This document shows, one piece after another, positions 46,692-59,095 of a stretch of 64,000 nt of DNA. The notes below the pieces were generated by a model. The model searched no databases. It was not told the DNA's origin and saw nothing but the letters and a program-made list of their open reading frames with translations. This DNA is from Metallyticus violacea (lineage: Eukaryota; Arthropoda; Insecta; Mantodea; Metallyticidae): contig CM060835.1 in assembly GCA_030762175.1 (NCBI GenBank), positions 81,215,001-81,279,000 on the forward strand. Direction: 5' to 3'. The position numbers were made by a program, and so were the translations under genes. The first letter of the stretch is position 1; every line of letters starts with the position of its first letter.

Positions 46692-47610
46692 GGAGATTTC
46701 TTTCTCTTCAACACACATTTCATGATATTACGTAGCTGGCACTGAATCCGTGGGGGCTTTTGCACAGATTTCTCAAGTTATACCTGATCCAAAGTGGCAG
46801 AATCCACGCTGTTGTCACTTGCATGTTTTTGTGCACGATTATCCGCTTGAGACGCTGGCTAAGATGTGTCTGATTAATTTCTTCACGACAGTGTTCTTGA
46901 CTCGTGATGTTTCAATATGCTGATGGGGCGTTCACTTTCATGTAATGGTGGTAGTAAAACGTGGTGTTGTATTACTTCATCAGGTGACAGGGGTGATAAA
47001 CTCTGATGCTATTCCTTTAATATACAATTGCTGGTGAAAATTTAATTTTACATTTCGAAACTTCATTATTTTTGGTGCTTGTAGACAAATTTTATGTGAA
47101 TGCTTGACACTTTGACAATATTAAACAGACATCTTTGATAGGCTTCTCTAAACTTAAAGACCATTTTACGTATTTTTTCTTCCCTGAACTTTCCATCAGC
47201 AAGGGGAAATTACAAGGAATCATATCATCCGATAGAAAATTAATTTCATGTAAGTAAAGCACAATGCAATATCACGCTGAAGCCGGTAGTAATTGTGAAA
47301 AATCTTTTCCAGTTTTATTGTGCACTGATAATAGCGCGCAATGGATATAAACGTTCTTCAGGGAACGGAAATAAAATCTAAATATAAAACATTTATTCTA
47401 CTTGAGAAAGTTTTGTACATGCGCGCGCAAATTTCTTCAGAATTTTTAAACGGGAATGCTGCACGAAAATGTCCATAGATTTGTTGTTGCATGCATAAAG
47501 CAACTGTTTCCTAGAATTTTGTTTTAAGCTAGAAGAGGAATACATTTAAATTCCGGTCCCCCGTCGTCTGAGATATGTCAATCAATCAATATAGGTTCTG
47601 CAGATGTTAT
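46692..47610. other. No gene recognised
   Basis: No coding or repeat similarity seen between the SINE copies. Confidence 0.5.
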
Positions 47611-47890
47611 TGATTGGGTTTACTTACGAGTGTTTTTTAATATCTCAGGTCATCAGCGTCCCATTCAATTCAAGGTGTGAGGTGGCTGACAAGTTTTGCT
47701 GACAGGCCTCTTCTTTCAGACTTGAGGTATTTTATGAGCCGTAAATCTAAGACACGGGACTCATGGCTTTACTTCCCTTCCGAAGGAAGTCATATTTAGA
47801 ACTTTTACGCCTGAGAAAAGTCTGGCCGTAATTGAACCGGCGATCTATGGCATACGAGGCAAGTATGGTTACCACTACACCACCAGGAAC
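47611..47890 (-). mobile_element. SINE family 1, copy 8
   Basis: Inverted; tail (GGTTTACTTACGAGTGTTTTTTAATATCTCAGGTCATCAGCG), body (CCTTCCGAAGGAAGTC, ACTTTTACGCC) and head (GGTTACCACTACACCACCAGGAAC). A short piece near the body-to-head join is lost. No target duplication was recognised. Confidence 0.88.
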
Positions 47891-49842
47891 GACGGCTCGA
47901 CAGCGAAAAGCAAAACTGTTCAGAAGTAATAGAAAAACAGTTTGGGGGGGGGGGGGAGGAATGAACATGTTAAAAACATTAGCTAGTGCGAAAAAGGTTA
48001 ATTTGGCGGACAGCTGTCCAAATATTTACTTCGGTAAATTCTAAACACGTAAGTAACCTAACGAAATATTCCTTATTATAAGAATCTTCTTTAGTTTAAA
48101 TCTAACCTACTGCAAGTTAAAGAATTGCATTAACGCATCTACTGGTAATTTTATCTGTCTGTACCGAACCTCCTAAAAAGCATATATGCATAAAATATCT
48201 TGGCACTTAGGTTTAAGTGAATGGCGTTCATTTATTACAAACGTCTTTGGAGTCATTCAATTGTTTCGTGCAGTAATTAAGAATATGACGGCTCATATTG
48301 TAAAGGTTAACAATAGGAAATTATAATAGAGCTGTTCATTCATTATTAAGACAAACGCGATTATGCGAGACCCTTTCTACAAAGCTGAATTGTACTAGAC
48401 AATTTCTTCGCCATTATTTGTTCTTTCTGCCAGATATTTTGCCTCTACATCTCCCAAATATGTCAATACTTCCAAGAACTCTTTGTCATTACTTTACCTT
48501 AGATTTTGAAGTCAATGCCGGGAGATGCTTTAAATTTCCGCAGTAAAGTTTTTCAATATTCCTATCTTAATGAAAGCAGATTTCAAATGTTTCAAATGAA
48601 ACAAATACTGATTTAAATATGTATCTATCACCATAATCTTCGTAGCTTGAACCTTCGGACTCGTTCTGATTACACACTACACAAGCAGTAGAGTATTCTC
48701 TCCAGCATCTCCAAGGTTTTTACACATCTCTTTTTCTTGTGACGATAGTTTAGCGGGAGGCGGTGTGAATCCATTCTAAGATGACGATTATGTCATCCTT
48801 CTCTTTTGTTTCGTATAAGCTCTGTTATATTTATTTTTGCTAATAGTTTACACATATTTTGTTATCTTTGATTATCCAATAGAATATAATTGGATACAGA
48901 GCGTAATAATTTAATTTGAACTGTCGCTAATATTTTGCTTATATTTATCAATAAACCTTATATCAGCATTGAAACAGTCAAAACTTTGTAGAATTTGAAG
49001 TCTCTCTCTTTGCACTCTTTCTTAAAAATCCGTACAAAAGTACGAATTAGCTAATTAATTTTATTTTCAACATCATTCGTCCCTGAGTTTGGTGTTTCCA
49101 ATATTTTAGTCTTTTGTATTGAGATTTATAAACTGTATTTCTTTCATGTTATACTAAGGAATATAAAATATTTTATTATTAAGTAACATTCTTTTACAAA
49201 GTAGGCTCATCTCTAGTTAATTACCGAGTTTAAAATTAATCATCCCTCTCAGTTAAGACAGAGGTTGCAACAATCACCAAATCTCTGTATACATTTTCAA
49301 AAGACCAGATAATTCATTGATTACAGTAACAACCATTTTCCACTCTATGACGGATCGAAGATGAAACAATGTTATTTTAAATGACCAAAGATGTGATACA
49401 TAATCTCAGAATAAGACACTCACATTGTCAAGAACAGTCTGGCGGAAACTTTGTATAATATTTCCCTTGTATAAAGCCTTGTGTTACAGTGCAGCAAAGC
49501 GAATTCCCTCGTCATAAGATATTCATGGTTTTATAGCGAGCTGGTTACTAATGAACAATGTAACAATATTCGATGTAGTAATAGGATAAGGCATGAAAAA
49601 TAAATAAATAAATAAATAATTAAAGCATTTGAAACGAATGGAGGATGGACAATGTTTAAAATGTATTAGAATAAATAGTCAGCAATAAACGCCTGAAATA
49701 CAATTAATAATGAGATATTTATATGGCAATGGAAAAGAGAAATGTAAATACAGAAAATGTGGAAACTGGATGCGGCAGTAAGTAGTTCAGTATAAGGCAT
49801 ATGTTATTACTTCTGTTACCATTGATATTTAGGAAGCACACA
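47891..49842. other. No gene recognised
   Basis: AT-rich, with a G(13) run at 47944-47956. No coding similarity seen. Confidence 0.5.
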
Positions 49843-50395
49843 GTGTGTTCAACAAGTCTCTGACAGATTTCACTCATTAATATCTAAAAAAAACTATTAG
49901 GGATAGGAACTTGCAGTTTCCTACATTGCAATTGTCAACTCATGAAGGTTCTTTTACTTGAGATCAGTTGAAAATGCACTCTTTTAGTTACAGATCCACT
50001 TAGCGATGAAATGTGCATTCAACTAATCACGAACGCTGTAGCATTTTACTGGCAAATTATGTTTTGTTGTAAGTGTTCCACTTGTGGAAGGAAAAAAAAC
50101 AAAAACAAATCATATATGTCAAGGTTACAACAGCTTCTTGAATAAAATGACCCAATGACCTGATCCCACCACGCATCACCTTTGGACTATCTCTTTCTAT
50201 TCACAGGAGGTTTCTTCGCGCTGTCCTCTATTTTTCTGAATAAACAAACACATGACATTGCTATAGAAACGAGAGTCATCGCAGTGTCCAGAAACCTTTT
50301 GAGTTGACAATTGCAATGCAGAAAACTACAAGCTGCCATCTCTGATAGTTCTTCAGTTATAATGTGTAACATTCGTTAGAGGCTTTATGAACACC
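49843..50395. mobile_element. MITE-like element with about 110-bp inverted repeats
   Basis: GTGTTCAACAAGTCTCTGACAGA near the left end (49845) is mirrored by TCGTTAGAGGCTTTATGAACAC at the right end. The arms continue with an ACTATTAGGGAT/ACTATCAGAGAT block, CTTGCAGTTTCCTACATTGC and its counterpart, and CAATTGTCAACTCA, which is identical in both. The element is about 550 bp and encodes nothing. The GTGTTCA...AAGTCTCTGACA terminus recalls Tc1/mariner-type ends, so it may be a non-autonomous relative of such an element; that is inference. Confidence 0.8.
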
Positions 50396-50827
50396 GTATG
50401 CTCATAAGTTTTAATATCTAAGCTGTTGGCAAAGGCGGAGAAAGTTGCCAGGAATTTTACGTATCGCGTTTATTTTGTTTTTAATTTTTTAAATTTTTTA
50501 TGTATTTATTTATTTATTTGTTTTTTGCAGGGATGAAACCAGTAATAATTATTGAATATGAAATGCAATGATCTGCTCTCAGAAAGTATTATTCCCATAA
50601 TTCTTTTCTCATAAACAAAATATTTTCAAATTTGGCTAGAAATATATCTTTCTGGGCTTAAGGCAGACATATTTACAAAATAAACAAGCAGGTTAGTTTT
50701 CGTTTATTAAGATGTACGGATTTACCAATTATTCTTCTGTCAACTTATATAATGAGCATCATCTAGCACTGTGTATACCTCTAATTCTAGTGCGCTCCGT
50801 AACAGTGGTCCGGATGTGGGACTCCAA

Positions 50828-50883
<56 letters not shown>

Positions 50884-50939
50884 TTAAAACGGATAACCTG
50901 GTTAGGTGCCTAACACATATATATATATAAACAACAAAA
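50396..50939. other. No gene; (TA)n microsatellite
   Basis: Holds (TA)n at 50832-50879 and AT-rich sequence; otherwise nothing recognised. Confidence 0.7.
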
Positions 50940-53338
50940 CAGCAGTTCTCAACCTGGTACGTAAGCTTCTGCCCGGTATGTAAAAATTATCAAATAAGGT
51001 AAATTAACGTTTATTTTGCAAATAAAAAATGTTTTATAGTTCTACTATAACTAAACAGAAACAAAGATTTTACAATATCAAAAAAATTGTGTGATACTGT
51101 ACAAATATAATATAAGTTCAATTTTAATCCTATGACAGTGACAAAGCACCGAGTATTTTTATCAGACAACAATGGGATATTTTTTTCGTTTGTATAGCTA
51201 CCAAATGATTTTACAATTAAGAAAGCAACAGAGTTACATTATTATTGTTGAATGGAAGATTTTATTTGTTAAATGGTCAGATTTACATATAGTTTGTCCA
51301 GATTCAGAAGGTTCGTAGACCTGAAAATGGATAAGTACTTAAATTAAAGGACTGCTCGAAAAGCTTAAAGAGAGAAATGAGTGTTAGCGGAGTAAAATAA
51401 TTCCACTCTGCCAGAAGCCACTACTTCTAATGTTAAGCATCTAACACAGGACATCATTGTACAAGGTAGCTCAGTACAAACAACATGCAAGTACAATATC
51501 AGCTGTTTATCATAAGGTTTCACGTATATTGGAGATGGAGAGGAAACTTTCCCAATAGCACAGTTAGTGATTTATCATGAAATACTTCCAAAACACTCGA
51601 TGAAATCTTCCCCTTTTGAAACGTCATTGACATCAAGGATGGTGATTTGAAACACAAACCGCTGGAATATTTTATGAGAAAACCACCAGATTTTTCATCA
51701 TGGTAAAAACAAATCACCTCATTTGCAGGATCTGACATGAAGGCTCTGGAGGCATCTTATGAAAGTTTAGCAGTAGCTAAGACGGAAATACCTCACTCAT
51801 TAATATTACCAGCACCTATAGAAATGGTTAAAATAATGTTGGGGAACAAGGCAGCAAGAAAACTTGAAGTGATTCCGTTATCTAATGACACATATCCCGA
51901 AGAGTTTTAGATTTGTATGCAAATGTTTAGCAGCAGTTAATAGAAATACTTCGCGCTGGTCAACATTTTCCCATACAGAAGATTTACAGATAGGGAAACA
52001 GTGAAGGAAGAATTCTTGTTTTGTAAATCACTGCTTGCTCTAACAACCTCAAATGAAATATTTTCATAATTAGATCATTGATACAGAATGGAATAATTGT
52101 ATTGGTGTTTGTTCTGATGGAGCACGTGCAATGATTGGGAAACACAGTGACATTGGTACAAAAATTAAAGTAGCCCCAGGAGCAAAATGTGTACATTGTA
52201 CCATTCATCGCGAGATTTTAGCAGCAAGAACGAGACCTGTTGTTCTAAAAACAGTTTTAAATGAACGTGTCAACTTCATTAAGTTCAGAGTTCTGAATTC
52301 ACGATTAATTTTCCATTTTGTGTAATGAAATGCGTGCTGAACATGAAGTTAGGTGACTGTCGAGGGAAATGCATTGAACTTCGTTCATAAGTGCAGCTTT
52401 TCCTCTCCGACACATCCCCAGACTTCAATGAGCTGACTTACTTGGCAGATGTATTTGACACCTTACAAGTTTGTAGGGTGCATTTACTTCCATATTCTGG
52501 TACAGCATAAAATTGCTAACTATTGATAACGGAAATAAACAATGGAACTTATCTACTTTTCCATTCTTAAGTGAAAATGAAATTCTTCTTCATTGTGGAC
52601 TGGCAGCGAATATTAAGGGACACCTTGCGAGTTTCATCTCAGATTTCAATGTAATTTCTGAAAGCCTGAATTACAGACCTGTTTTCTATTTCTGACACCT
52701 ACCAGAAACCTTAACCTCTTCCGAGAAAGACGAATTGACCGAGTTCTGATGTGACGGAAGTTTCAGGAAAATGATCGAGAAAATAGATTTAATAGACTCC
52801 TGGCTGGCAAGAAAAAAGGAAATATCCAACGATGTCAGAAAAAGTTGGTGTTTATAACTAAAACTTTTGTGAACGTGGGTTTTCTTCTCTAATTTATATA
52901 AAAAGTAAGTACAGAAATAAGTTGAAAGTTGATCTCGATATAACACTAAAATTAAATAAGTTGAAAACAGACATTTAAAAACTGTGTTTAGCTAAACAAG
53001 CATAAAGTTAATAGTTTTTACTGACTCTAAGTCTGAATATTGGAGTACCAGCATCAGGAATATATGTCGAAGTTTGTTTACCCATTCATTTTATTTTAAA
53101 GTTAACAAAATTCATTTTTATGACACTTCAGAAAACATTCCAATAAATATTTAATTCTAAATATTACATACAAGGAATAACTATATACATCATTAGTATT
53201 GTTATAAATGTAGAGAAATGCTTACTTTGGCCATTGTAGCACAAAATCAAGCATTTCTGGTAAACTTTGCTTACTGGTACATCTAATTGCCTGCGTTGAA
53301 TTTAATGGTACGTCGCTGAAAAAGGTTGAGAATTCCTG
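50940..53338 (+). mobile_element. SCAND3/ZBED-like hAT element with both terminal repeats
   Basis: Left end CAGCAGTTCTCAACCT (50940-50955). The reverse complement of the right end (53323-53338) is CAGGAATTCTCAACCT, identical in 14 of 16 positions and of the CAGNGNTTCTCAACC type usual for Charlie-like hAT elements. The transposase relic lies within. The 8-bp flanks, CAACAAAA and GACTAGAA, no longer match well. Total about 2.4 kb, near full length for a simple hAT. Confidence 0.85.
51636..52980 (+). pseudogene. hAT transposase relic (SCAND3/ZBED/ZMYM6-like)
   Basis: Pieces in order: HKPLEYFMRKPPDFSSW near 51652-51705; MKALEASYESLAVAKTEIPH from 51737; VKIMLGNKAARKLEVIPLSN near 51830-51890; EEFLFCKSLLALTTSNEIF near 52008-52070; IGVCSDGARAMIGKHSDIG at about 52100-52157 with a catalytic-type Asp in SDGA; CVHCTIHREILAAR near 52190-52230; LKTVLNERVNFIKFRVLNSR near 52250-52305; a YLADVFDTL-like region near 52440-52470; and IKSKYRNKLKVDLDITLKL near 52897-52955 from the C-terminal dimerisation domain. 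This order is that of SCAND3/ZBED-like hAT transposases. Several shifts and stops divide it; not functional. Confidence 0.88.
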
Positions 53339-53664
53339 GACTAGAACGTTCTAGTAATATTTTAAGAATTACTACTAAAATAAACACATAAACAAATTTT
53401 AAGACAACATTTCGAGCTGCGAAGCTCTTCTACAGGTAGGAAGCACATGTAGAGTGAATTGAAGTAGGCGATAAAGATGTCAACATGACGGAACTAAGTG
53501 AACGGCAAATTGCGAAAAATTTACTAGTTCAGACGGGAGAAATATAAAAAAGACATGATAATCGCATGCATGAATACATACAATATATACATACATACGT
53601 ACATATACATACATAATTACATACATACGTACATATACATAATTACATACGTACATATATATAA

Positions 53665-53695
<31 letters not shown>

Positions 53696-54113
53696 CATAC
53701 ATACATACATACATACATACATACATACATACATACATACATACATACATACATACATACAATATATTTATACTCACATACATATAGATGGAACAGGTAT
53801 ATCGTATCCTGTGCATTTTGTAAAGCGTTCTTCGTTAGTTTAATTTTTCTGTAGTAGTTTCACTCCCTATGAACCTTCACACTGAAAACGTTGTCTCCTG
53901 TATTGGTGTTTCAATATATCCCCTCCCATTATACAACGGTAAGTCAAAATGTAAATGTCCCTAATATTTTGTACGTGAACGAGTAAAGATAGATCAAGAT
54001 AAAGAACACTATTTTATTCTTCCACAGAAGTTCCAATGATATTCAAACATTTGCCCCATATCCATACGTTTAAAACTGGCACCCTACTCTTTCAACCATT
54101 TTAACATTTCACC
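53339..54113. other. No gene; large (ACAT)n microsatellite
   Basis: The (ACAT)n array of 53575-53762 dominates. The minus strand of 53935-54130 has a faint likeness to a mariner C-terminus (GEMLKWLKE) that I do not call. Confidence 0.6.
53575..53762. repeat. (ACAT)n microsatellite with variant edge
   Basis: Imperfect ACAT/ACGT units from about 53579, then a pure array of about 24 units at 53666-53761. The ORFs made only of Met-Tyr-Val-Cys or Ile-His-Thr-Tyr repeats come from this. Confidence 0.95.
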
Positions 54114-54124
54114 TTTGACAAAGT

Positions 54125-54385
54125 CGGTTCTTCTAATGGTAACCATATTTGATGACGTGTTGAATCCCGGACAGGGTTAGCGGAATTTTTCGGGTGTACA
54201 AATCCTAAGTATGACTTCCTGTGGAAAGAAAGTGAAGTCGTGGTTTCCGTGTCGCAAAGTAAAAGAAACTCAAGCCTGAAAGAAGAGGCCTCTGAGCAAA
54301 ATTTATTGGCCGTTTCAAACCTAATTTGAATGGGTCGCTGATGATCTGAAATGTTACAGATAATTCGTAAATAAACCAAATAAAT
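54125..54385 (+). mobile_element. SINE family 1, copy 9
   Basis: The head has an internal loss (GGTTCTTCTAATGGTAACC). The body and tail are present to GTAAATAAACCAAATAAA. Flanks TTTGACAAAGT (54114-54124) and TCTGACCAAGT (54386-54396) agree in 9 of 11 bases, an aged target duplication. Confidence 0.88.
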
Positions 54386-54396
54386 CTCTGACCAAG

Positions 54397-57229
54397 TTAA
54401 AGTTACTACCCTGCATGTTTCTTCTTTCCCCTAAATTTTCCAAAATAGTAAAAAATGGGCGGGGAACAATCCAATTTGCATTCTTTCAACCCTTTGCAAA
54501 TTCACTACATCATTTTACACCTATTAAGATGGATGCCATATCCGTTCCAAATACACACAATGCATCTTTGGATGTTTACAAGTTGCGTAGTTTCTGCTTA
54601 CAGAAATGCACACTTCCTGCTATTCAGACTGTTGCTGCTTGCAGTGCTGTTGTGCGCTATCTTGCAGTGGGATTACGCACAAGTTGCAACGATCCGCGAG
54701 TCTTTGTTTTAGACTAGTAAAATAAATTTTTTACTTCCCTCGTACATACTTTTGTTTTTGTTTTATTTATCGGTGTTTATATGTGTAATTTAAATTAATG
54801 TATATATTAGCCTTAAAACATTGATGCAGTTTTAGTGATGCATATCAGTCACAGCATCACTTTACGTGAACTTGGTTGAGTCCTATAGTGGTAATCGTCA
54901 TTTTGCACGTTTATGGTGAATACGAAGTTAACTAAAATATCACGTGTTTTGAGTACCAGCTTTCAATGTCTAAGCATATTATCCAAGTGTTTCTCAATCT
55001 TCAAAGTTATTTAAATCAGAGAAGTAGGTATAAGAATTCGACAATATTGAAGTTGGTGACTAATACTGAATAACGATTCTTCATTGTAGGAAAAACAAAC
55101 ATAAACTACGTAATCAAACGATAACAATGAGAAGAGGATGACCCGGCCTGAGACAATTTCCGGAGCCTTGACTTTATATTTCAAGGCAAACTTATAAATC
55201 GATAATTGAAACCCCATCCCTATTAGTATATGGAACTCAAACATGTATCACTCACACAGAGAGAAATGAATTCCATCGGGTGTGGCAGCTGAAGATGGAG
55301 AGGAACATTCTGAATATCCAATGGACAGAATAGGGATGGATGAGCGGTTTGGCAAACACAGCAAGTAAGCGCTGCACTACGAGTTAAAATGCGGCTTGAC
55401 TACATCAGAGCAGATGATCATACGCGCAACAACGTGGAACCCCAGATTAAGATGAAGAAGCAGAGATTCAAGACAAGAAGGCCCACAGATTTTCATCTCT
55501 GTAGGGACAAACAAAATACGCATATTATTCAACAATTTAAAGACGACTCAACTCTCATTTTAGTTTTGCTTTGTGCTTTTTAAGTACTTGGCGTGTTTTA
55601 TTGATATAACAAACAAAATACACTCCAGACAGCCTACACAACTTAATGATCTAAATAATAGAAGCTCCATAATCACCCATGGATCCGTTATCATTTATCA
55701 TCTTTACACTTTCTATGTTTATACATTGTATTAAAATATGATGAGAGGCCTAAGGAAATATTTACGTATACAATTTTTTACACCGAAAATGAAATTGCAG
55801 TTGGAAACTTGAAATGCTTTTTTCCGTCATATTTAAAAACAAGAAATAAAGAAAGGCGGAATTCTGTTATAATAAGGCGTAAAACTGCTCTACTCAAATT
55901 TACGTTGGAATTATTTAAACCGAAACTGTATGCTTTCTAGCTCCTTTCTTTAAGAAGATGTACTATTTCGACAATGTTAAATTGGAGAATATTTAAGATT
56001 TTCTCGAAGGCTATGCATGCTAAAAAAAACTTGAACATTTTACAGGGGTTGGATATGGTATTTTAGATAATTTGAAGAAATCATTTTTAATATAGTAGAA
56101 TAAAATGTAACTTTATTAGTAAATTATTTTCTGCATTTTATAGTATAGGTGAGTTCGTAAAGTGCTTGAAAGTTTTCCGTTTTCAAAATTTATTTCAGCT
56201 TGTGTCTCAATTTAAATGAATGGCATTTAAAACTTTCAGATTCTTAGACAAGTACAAGGTGAAATGTTGTTCCTTATGTATAGAAAATAAAACTTATGAA
56301 AAATGGGCTTCAAAGTTTAAAGATACACATTCGCATATGCTGGATTATACCACAAAGTAAAATAAGGTTATTACATTTAATATATTGAAACATTTCAAGT
56401 TATGTTTTAAAGAGAAAATATTGAACTTTAAAATAAGTTGAAAAAAATACGATTTTTGACCCCAATCACGTTTTATTCCCATTTAATGGTAAATTGAGGT
56501 ACTTTCTTCTGATTTTATTTATTTATTTAAATGAACTGACACCATACTTAGTTCACTGAGACGATTGTTTGTCGTTCTTAATCATGTTTCTACGCCTCTT
56601 ACAGTGTTACAAACAAAAATTATCAAAAACAAAATACAATATTTTAAACCATTCTATTGAGATTCGTGTTTACGAGTCTACGAAAATAATATAAAATTTG
56701 TGTTATTAGTAAAAATCATTTAAAAGCAAATTCCAAGTCTATTATTAATATTTTATATAACGCATTGAAACCTCAACAAAGCCACAGAAAGAAAATAAAC
56801 TACCCCAAATATCTTTCCATGAAAAACGGTTTGCTGATCAACTAAGAGCTACCTCGGGCAGAAATCTGGTGTTATCTACTGGGTCAACCAGATTTATTTC
56901 CACAGTTTCTCCTTCAAATTGTTTGTTTCCAGATTATCCAAGCCTTTGCTTCTTCAGTAAAAATATTTGCTGGGTTCTTCATGGTTTTTTGCCCGTTTAA
57001 CGGCATTGGCAGGTCGACAGTCAGAGCGGTAACTTCCGGCGAAACGCGTGTAATATCCACGCAGCTGATGCAAGTTCTACAATGAAAACGAGCACAAACC
57101 TTACGACAGGAGCTGGAAATGTTTTTCTTCATTCATACATTTCTGGCATCTTTTTAGAAAGGTTTCATTCATATATATATATTGGTTCATCTTCCTCAAT
57201 TGAATCAATTTAAACTAGAAAGTACATTA
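54397..57229. other. No gene recognised
   Basis: The overlapping ORFs at 54415-54717, one with a hydrophobic C-terminal run, match no family I know. The ORF at 55389-55583 is Lys/Arg-rich and unassigned. The rest is AT-rich. Confidence 0.45.
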
Positions 57230-57774
57230 GATCACCGTTGGTCTCAAATTACATGCAGCTGATCCTGTATTTCTGTAAATTTATGTAACTGGATGTTAAA
57301 GAATGTTAAGATGCAGAATTGATCCACGCTTAATATTTTCTTTTCCATTTATATGATTATACTTTGACGTGAAATAATTAGCACTGTAGTGCAGAAAAAT
57401 CGATTTTATGCACGAAACTTCTTTGCATTACGAGAAAATTTGTGCATGATTTGCAGTAAATGCATAAACAGTAATACGGCCTATAATTTTGAGAATACCA
57501 TCGATGGGAATAGAAGATTGACAAGCCCTCACTTTTTTTGATTGATGCTGAATATCGATGTGCGTATTTCCAGCAAGACTGTGCCACCGAGAATACAGCT
57601 AATGAACCATTATATTTCATTTTAATTCATTATTATTTCGCACGGTTCCCTGCCTCCGTAAGAGATTTTTATTTATGGAAGAATTTGAAATATATAGGCG
57701 TTTTATTCCATGTGTGTGTGTGTGTGTGTTGTGTGTAGATATATATTATTCTACATTCTATATTTGTGTAGGCG

Positions 57775-57823
<49 letters not shown>

Positions 57824-57845
57824 TACACATTAGAAGTACGGAAAA
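57230..57845 (+). pseudogene. DDE transposase relic, copy 3, split by microsatellites
   Basis: Most diverged of the three DDE copies. GTAACTGGATGTTAAAGAAT near 57286 matches the GTAACTGAATTTTGAGGAAT of copy 2. AEYRCAYFQQDCATENTA near 57547-57600 carries the second catalytic Asp motif. DFYLWKNLK near 57665-57690 is the third region. A (GT)n at 57711-57739 and an (AT)n at 57776-57820 then separate it from CTACACATTAGAAG (57822), which matches the CACACATTAGAAG found just after the same point in copies 1 and 2. Confidence 0.75.
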
Positions 57846-58805
57846 AATATACGTATTAGGCTAGAAATGTATTTAATTTCGGAAGATGAATTAATGCATG
57901 TGAATGATACATTTCTAAACCAAGATGCCAGAATATGTAGACGTAGAAACATTTCCAACATCTCTTGCCACAAATTTCTATTTCCATTGTAATGTACTTG
58001 TAATTGTGAGAACTTAAATATTACATCCACTTGCCCGGGAGTTACCACTCTGACAGCCGACACCAACTGCAGTGAAACGGGCGACAAAACCACGAAAAAC
58101 CTTGTAGTGGATCTGCGTAATATCGTAAATTTGTTTATATTTTCTATTATCCTACTGAAATTTAAGGCCCTTAGCTACATCATCAAATTGCGAAACTTGG
58201 AAAAACTCCGGAAAAAAATTCCTTACCGATAGCTCAAACGATTCTTCCTAGAGAATGAAATACCACACGTTTGCTAAAACTCAACCAACAATAAAGACCT
58301 AAGTCTAAGATAAAGCTAAAGATACTTGATGTAAAAAATTGCTGACTACATCAACTACCTACTTGTAACACTATTATCATGACAAGACATAACCAAACCA
58401 CTTATGGTAATTCTTAATCCTGATATACGACCTACGTTTTAGTGACGTTGGAAAGAGGAATCCTATAAAATTACTTAAATGATGACATTACAACAGCAGC
58501 CTATGGTGCATTTCGGCAAACACATAGTTATTTAGTTCGGCATGTAAATGGAAAAGTGCATTAAGTTTTTAAAGTGTTAGAGGTATGAAGACAGAAGTAT
58601 TTTTTAAATTTGACCCGATAGCTTTCCATATATTTTGACACATTATCTAACTAGGACCTGAATGCACATTTCTGAATTTTTTCTCATATATTTTTTTTTA
58701 AAAAAAAAGCAGTATAAATTTTAATATTTATATTTTATAATAGTCTTTCGTAAAAATATAACCAAAATATATTTATATACCTTAAATATAAATAATAATA
58801 AAATA
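57846..58805. other. No gene recognised
   Basis: AT-rich; the 87-codon minus ORF at 57830-58093 is unassigned. Confidence 0.5.
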
Positions 58806-58816
58806 CCAACATTAAT

Positions 58817-59084
58817 TGATTTATTTATTTATGGACGCTCTTTAACATCTCAGATCATCAGCGTCCCATTCAACTCAGGGCGTGAAACGGCCGACAAATT
58901 TTGCTCAGAGGCCTCTCAGGCTTGAGGTTCTTTTTCGTGCCGCACGGCTTTACTTCCCTTCCGAAGGAAGCCATACTTAGGATTTTTACGCCCGAAAAAA
59001 TCCATCGGTCCTGGCCGGGTTTGAACCCGCGATCTTGGGTTTAGGAGGCAAGTATGTTAACCACTACACCACCAGGACCGACGC
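58817..59084 (-). mobile_element. SINE family 1, copy 10, with perfect 11-bp target duplication
   Basis: Inverted, with complete tail and a tRNA-like head ending ACCACTACACCACCAGGACC. CCAACATTAAT flanks it exactly on both sides (58806-58816 and 59085-59095). It has a small deletion in the body between GGCCTCTC and AGGCTTGAGG and lacks the GGACCC block, but otherwise looks the youngest copy here. Confidence 0.95.
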
Positions 59085-59095
59085 CCAACATTAAT

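Noticed and set aside
53480..53854. ORFs on both strands made of Met-Tyr-Val-Cys or Ile-His-Thr-Tyr repeats
   Set aside because: They are translations of the (ACAT)n microsatellite.
53935..54110. Mariner C-terminus on the minus strand (GEMLKWLKE-like)
   Set aside because: Too short and without the expected following motifs or a catalytic region nearby.
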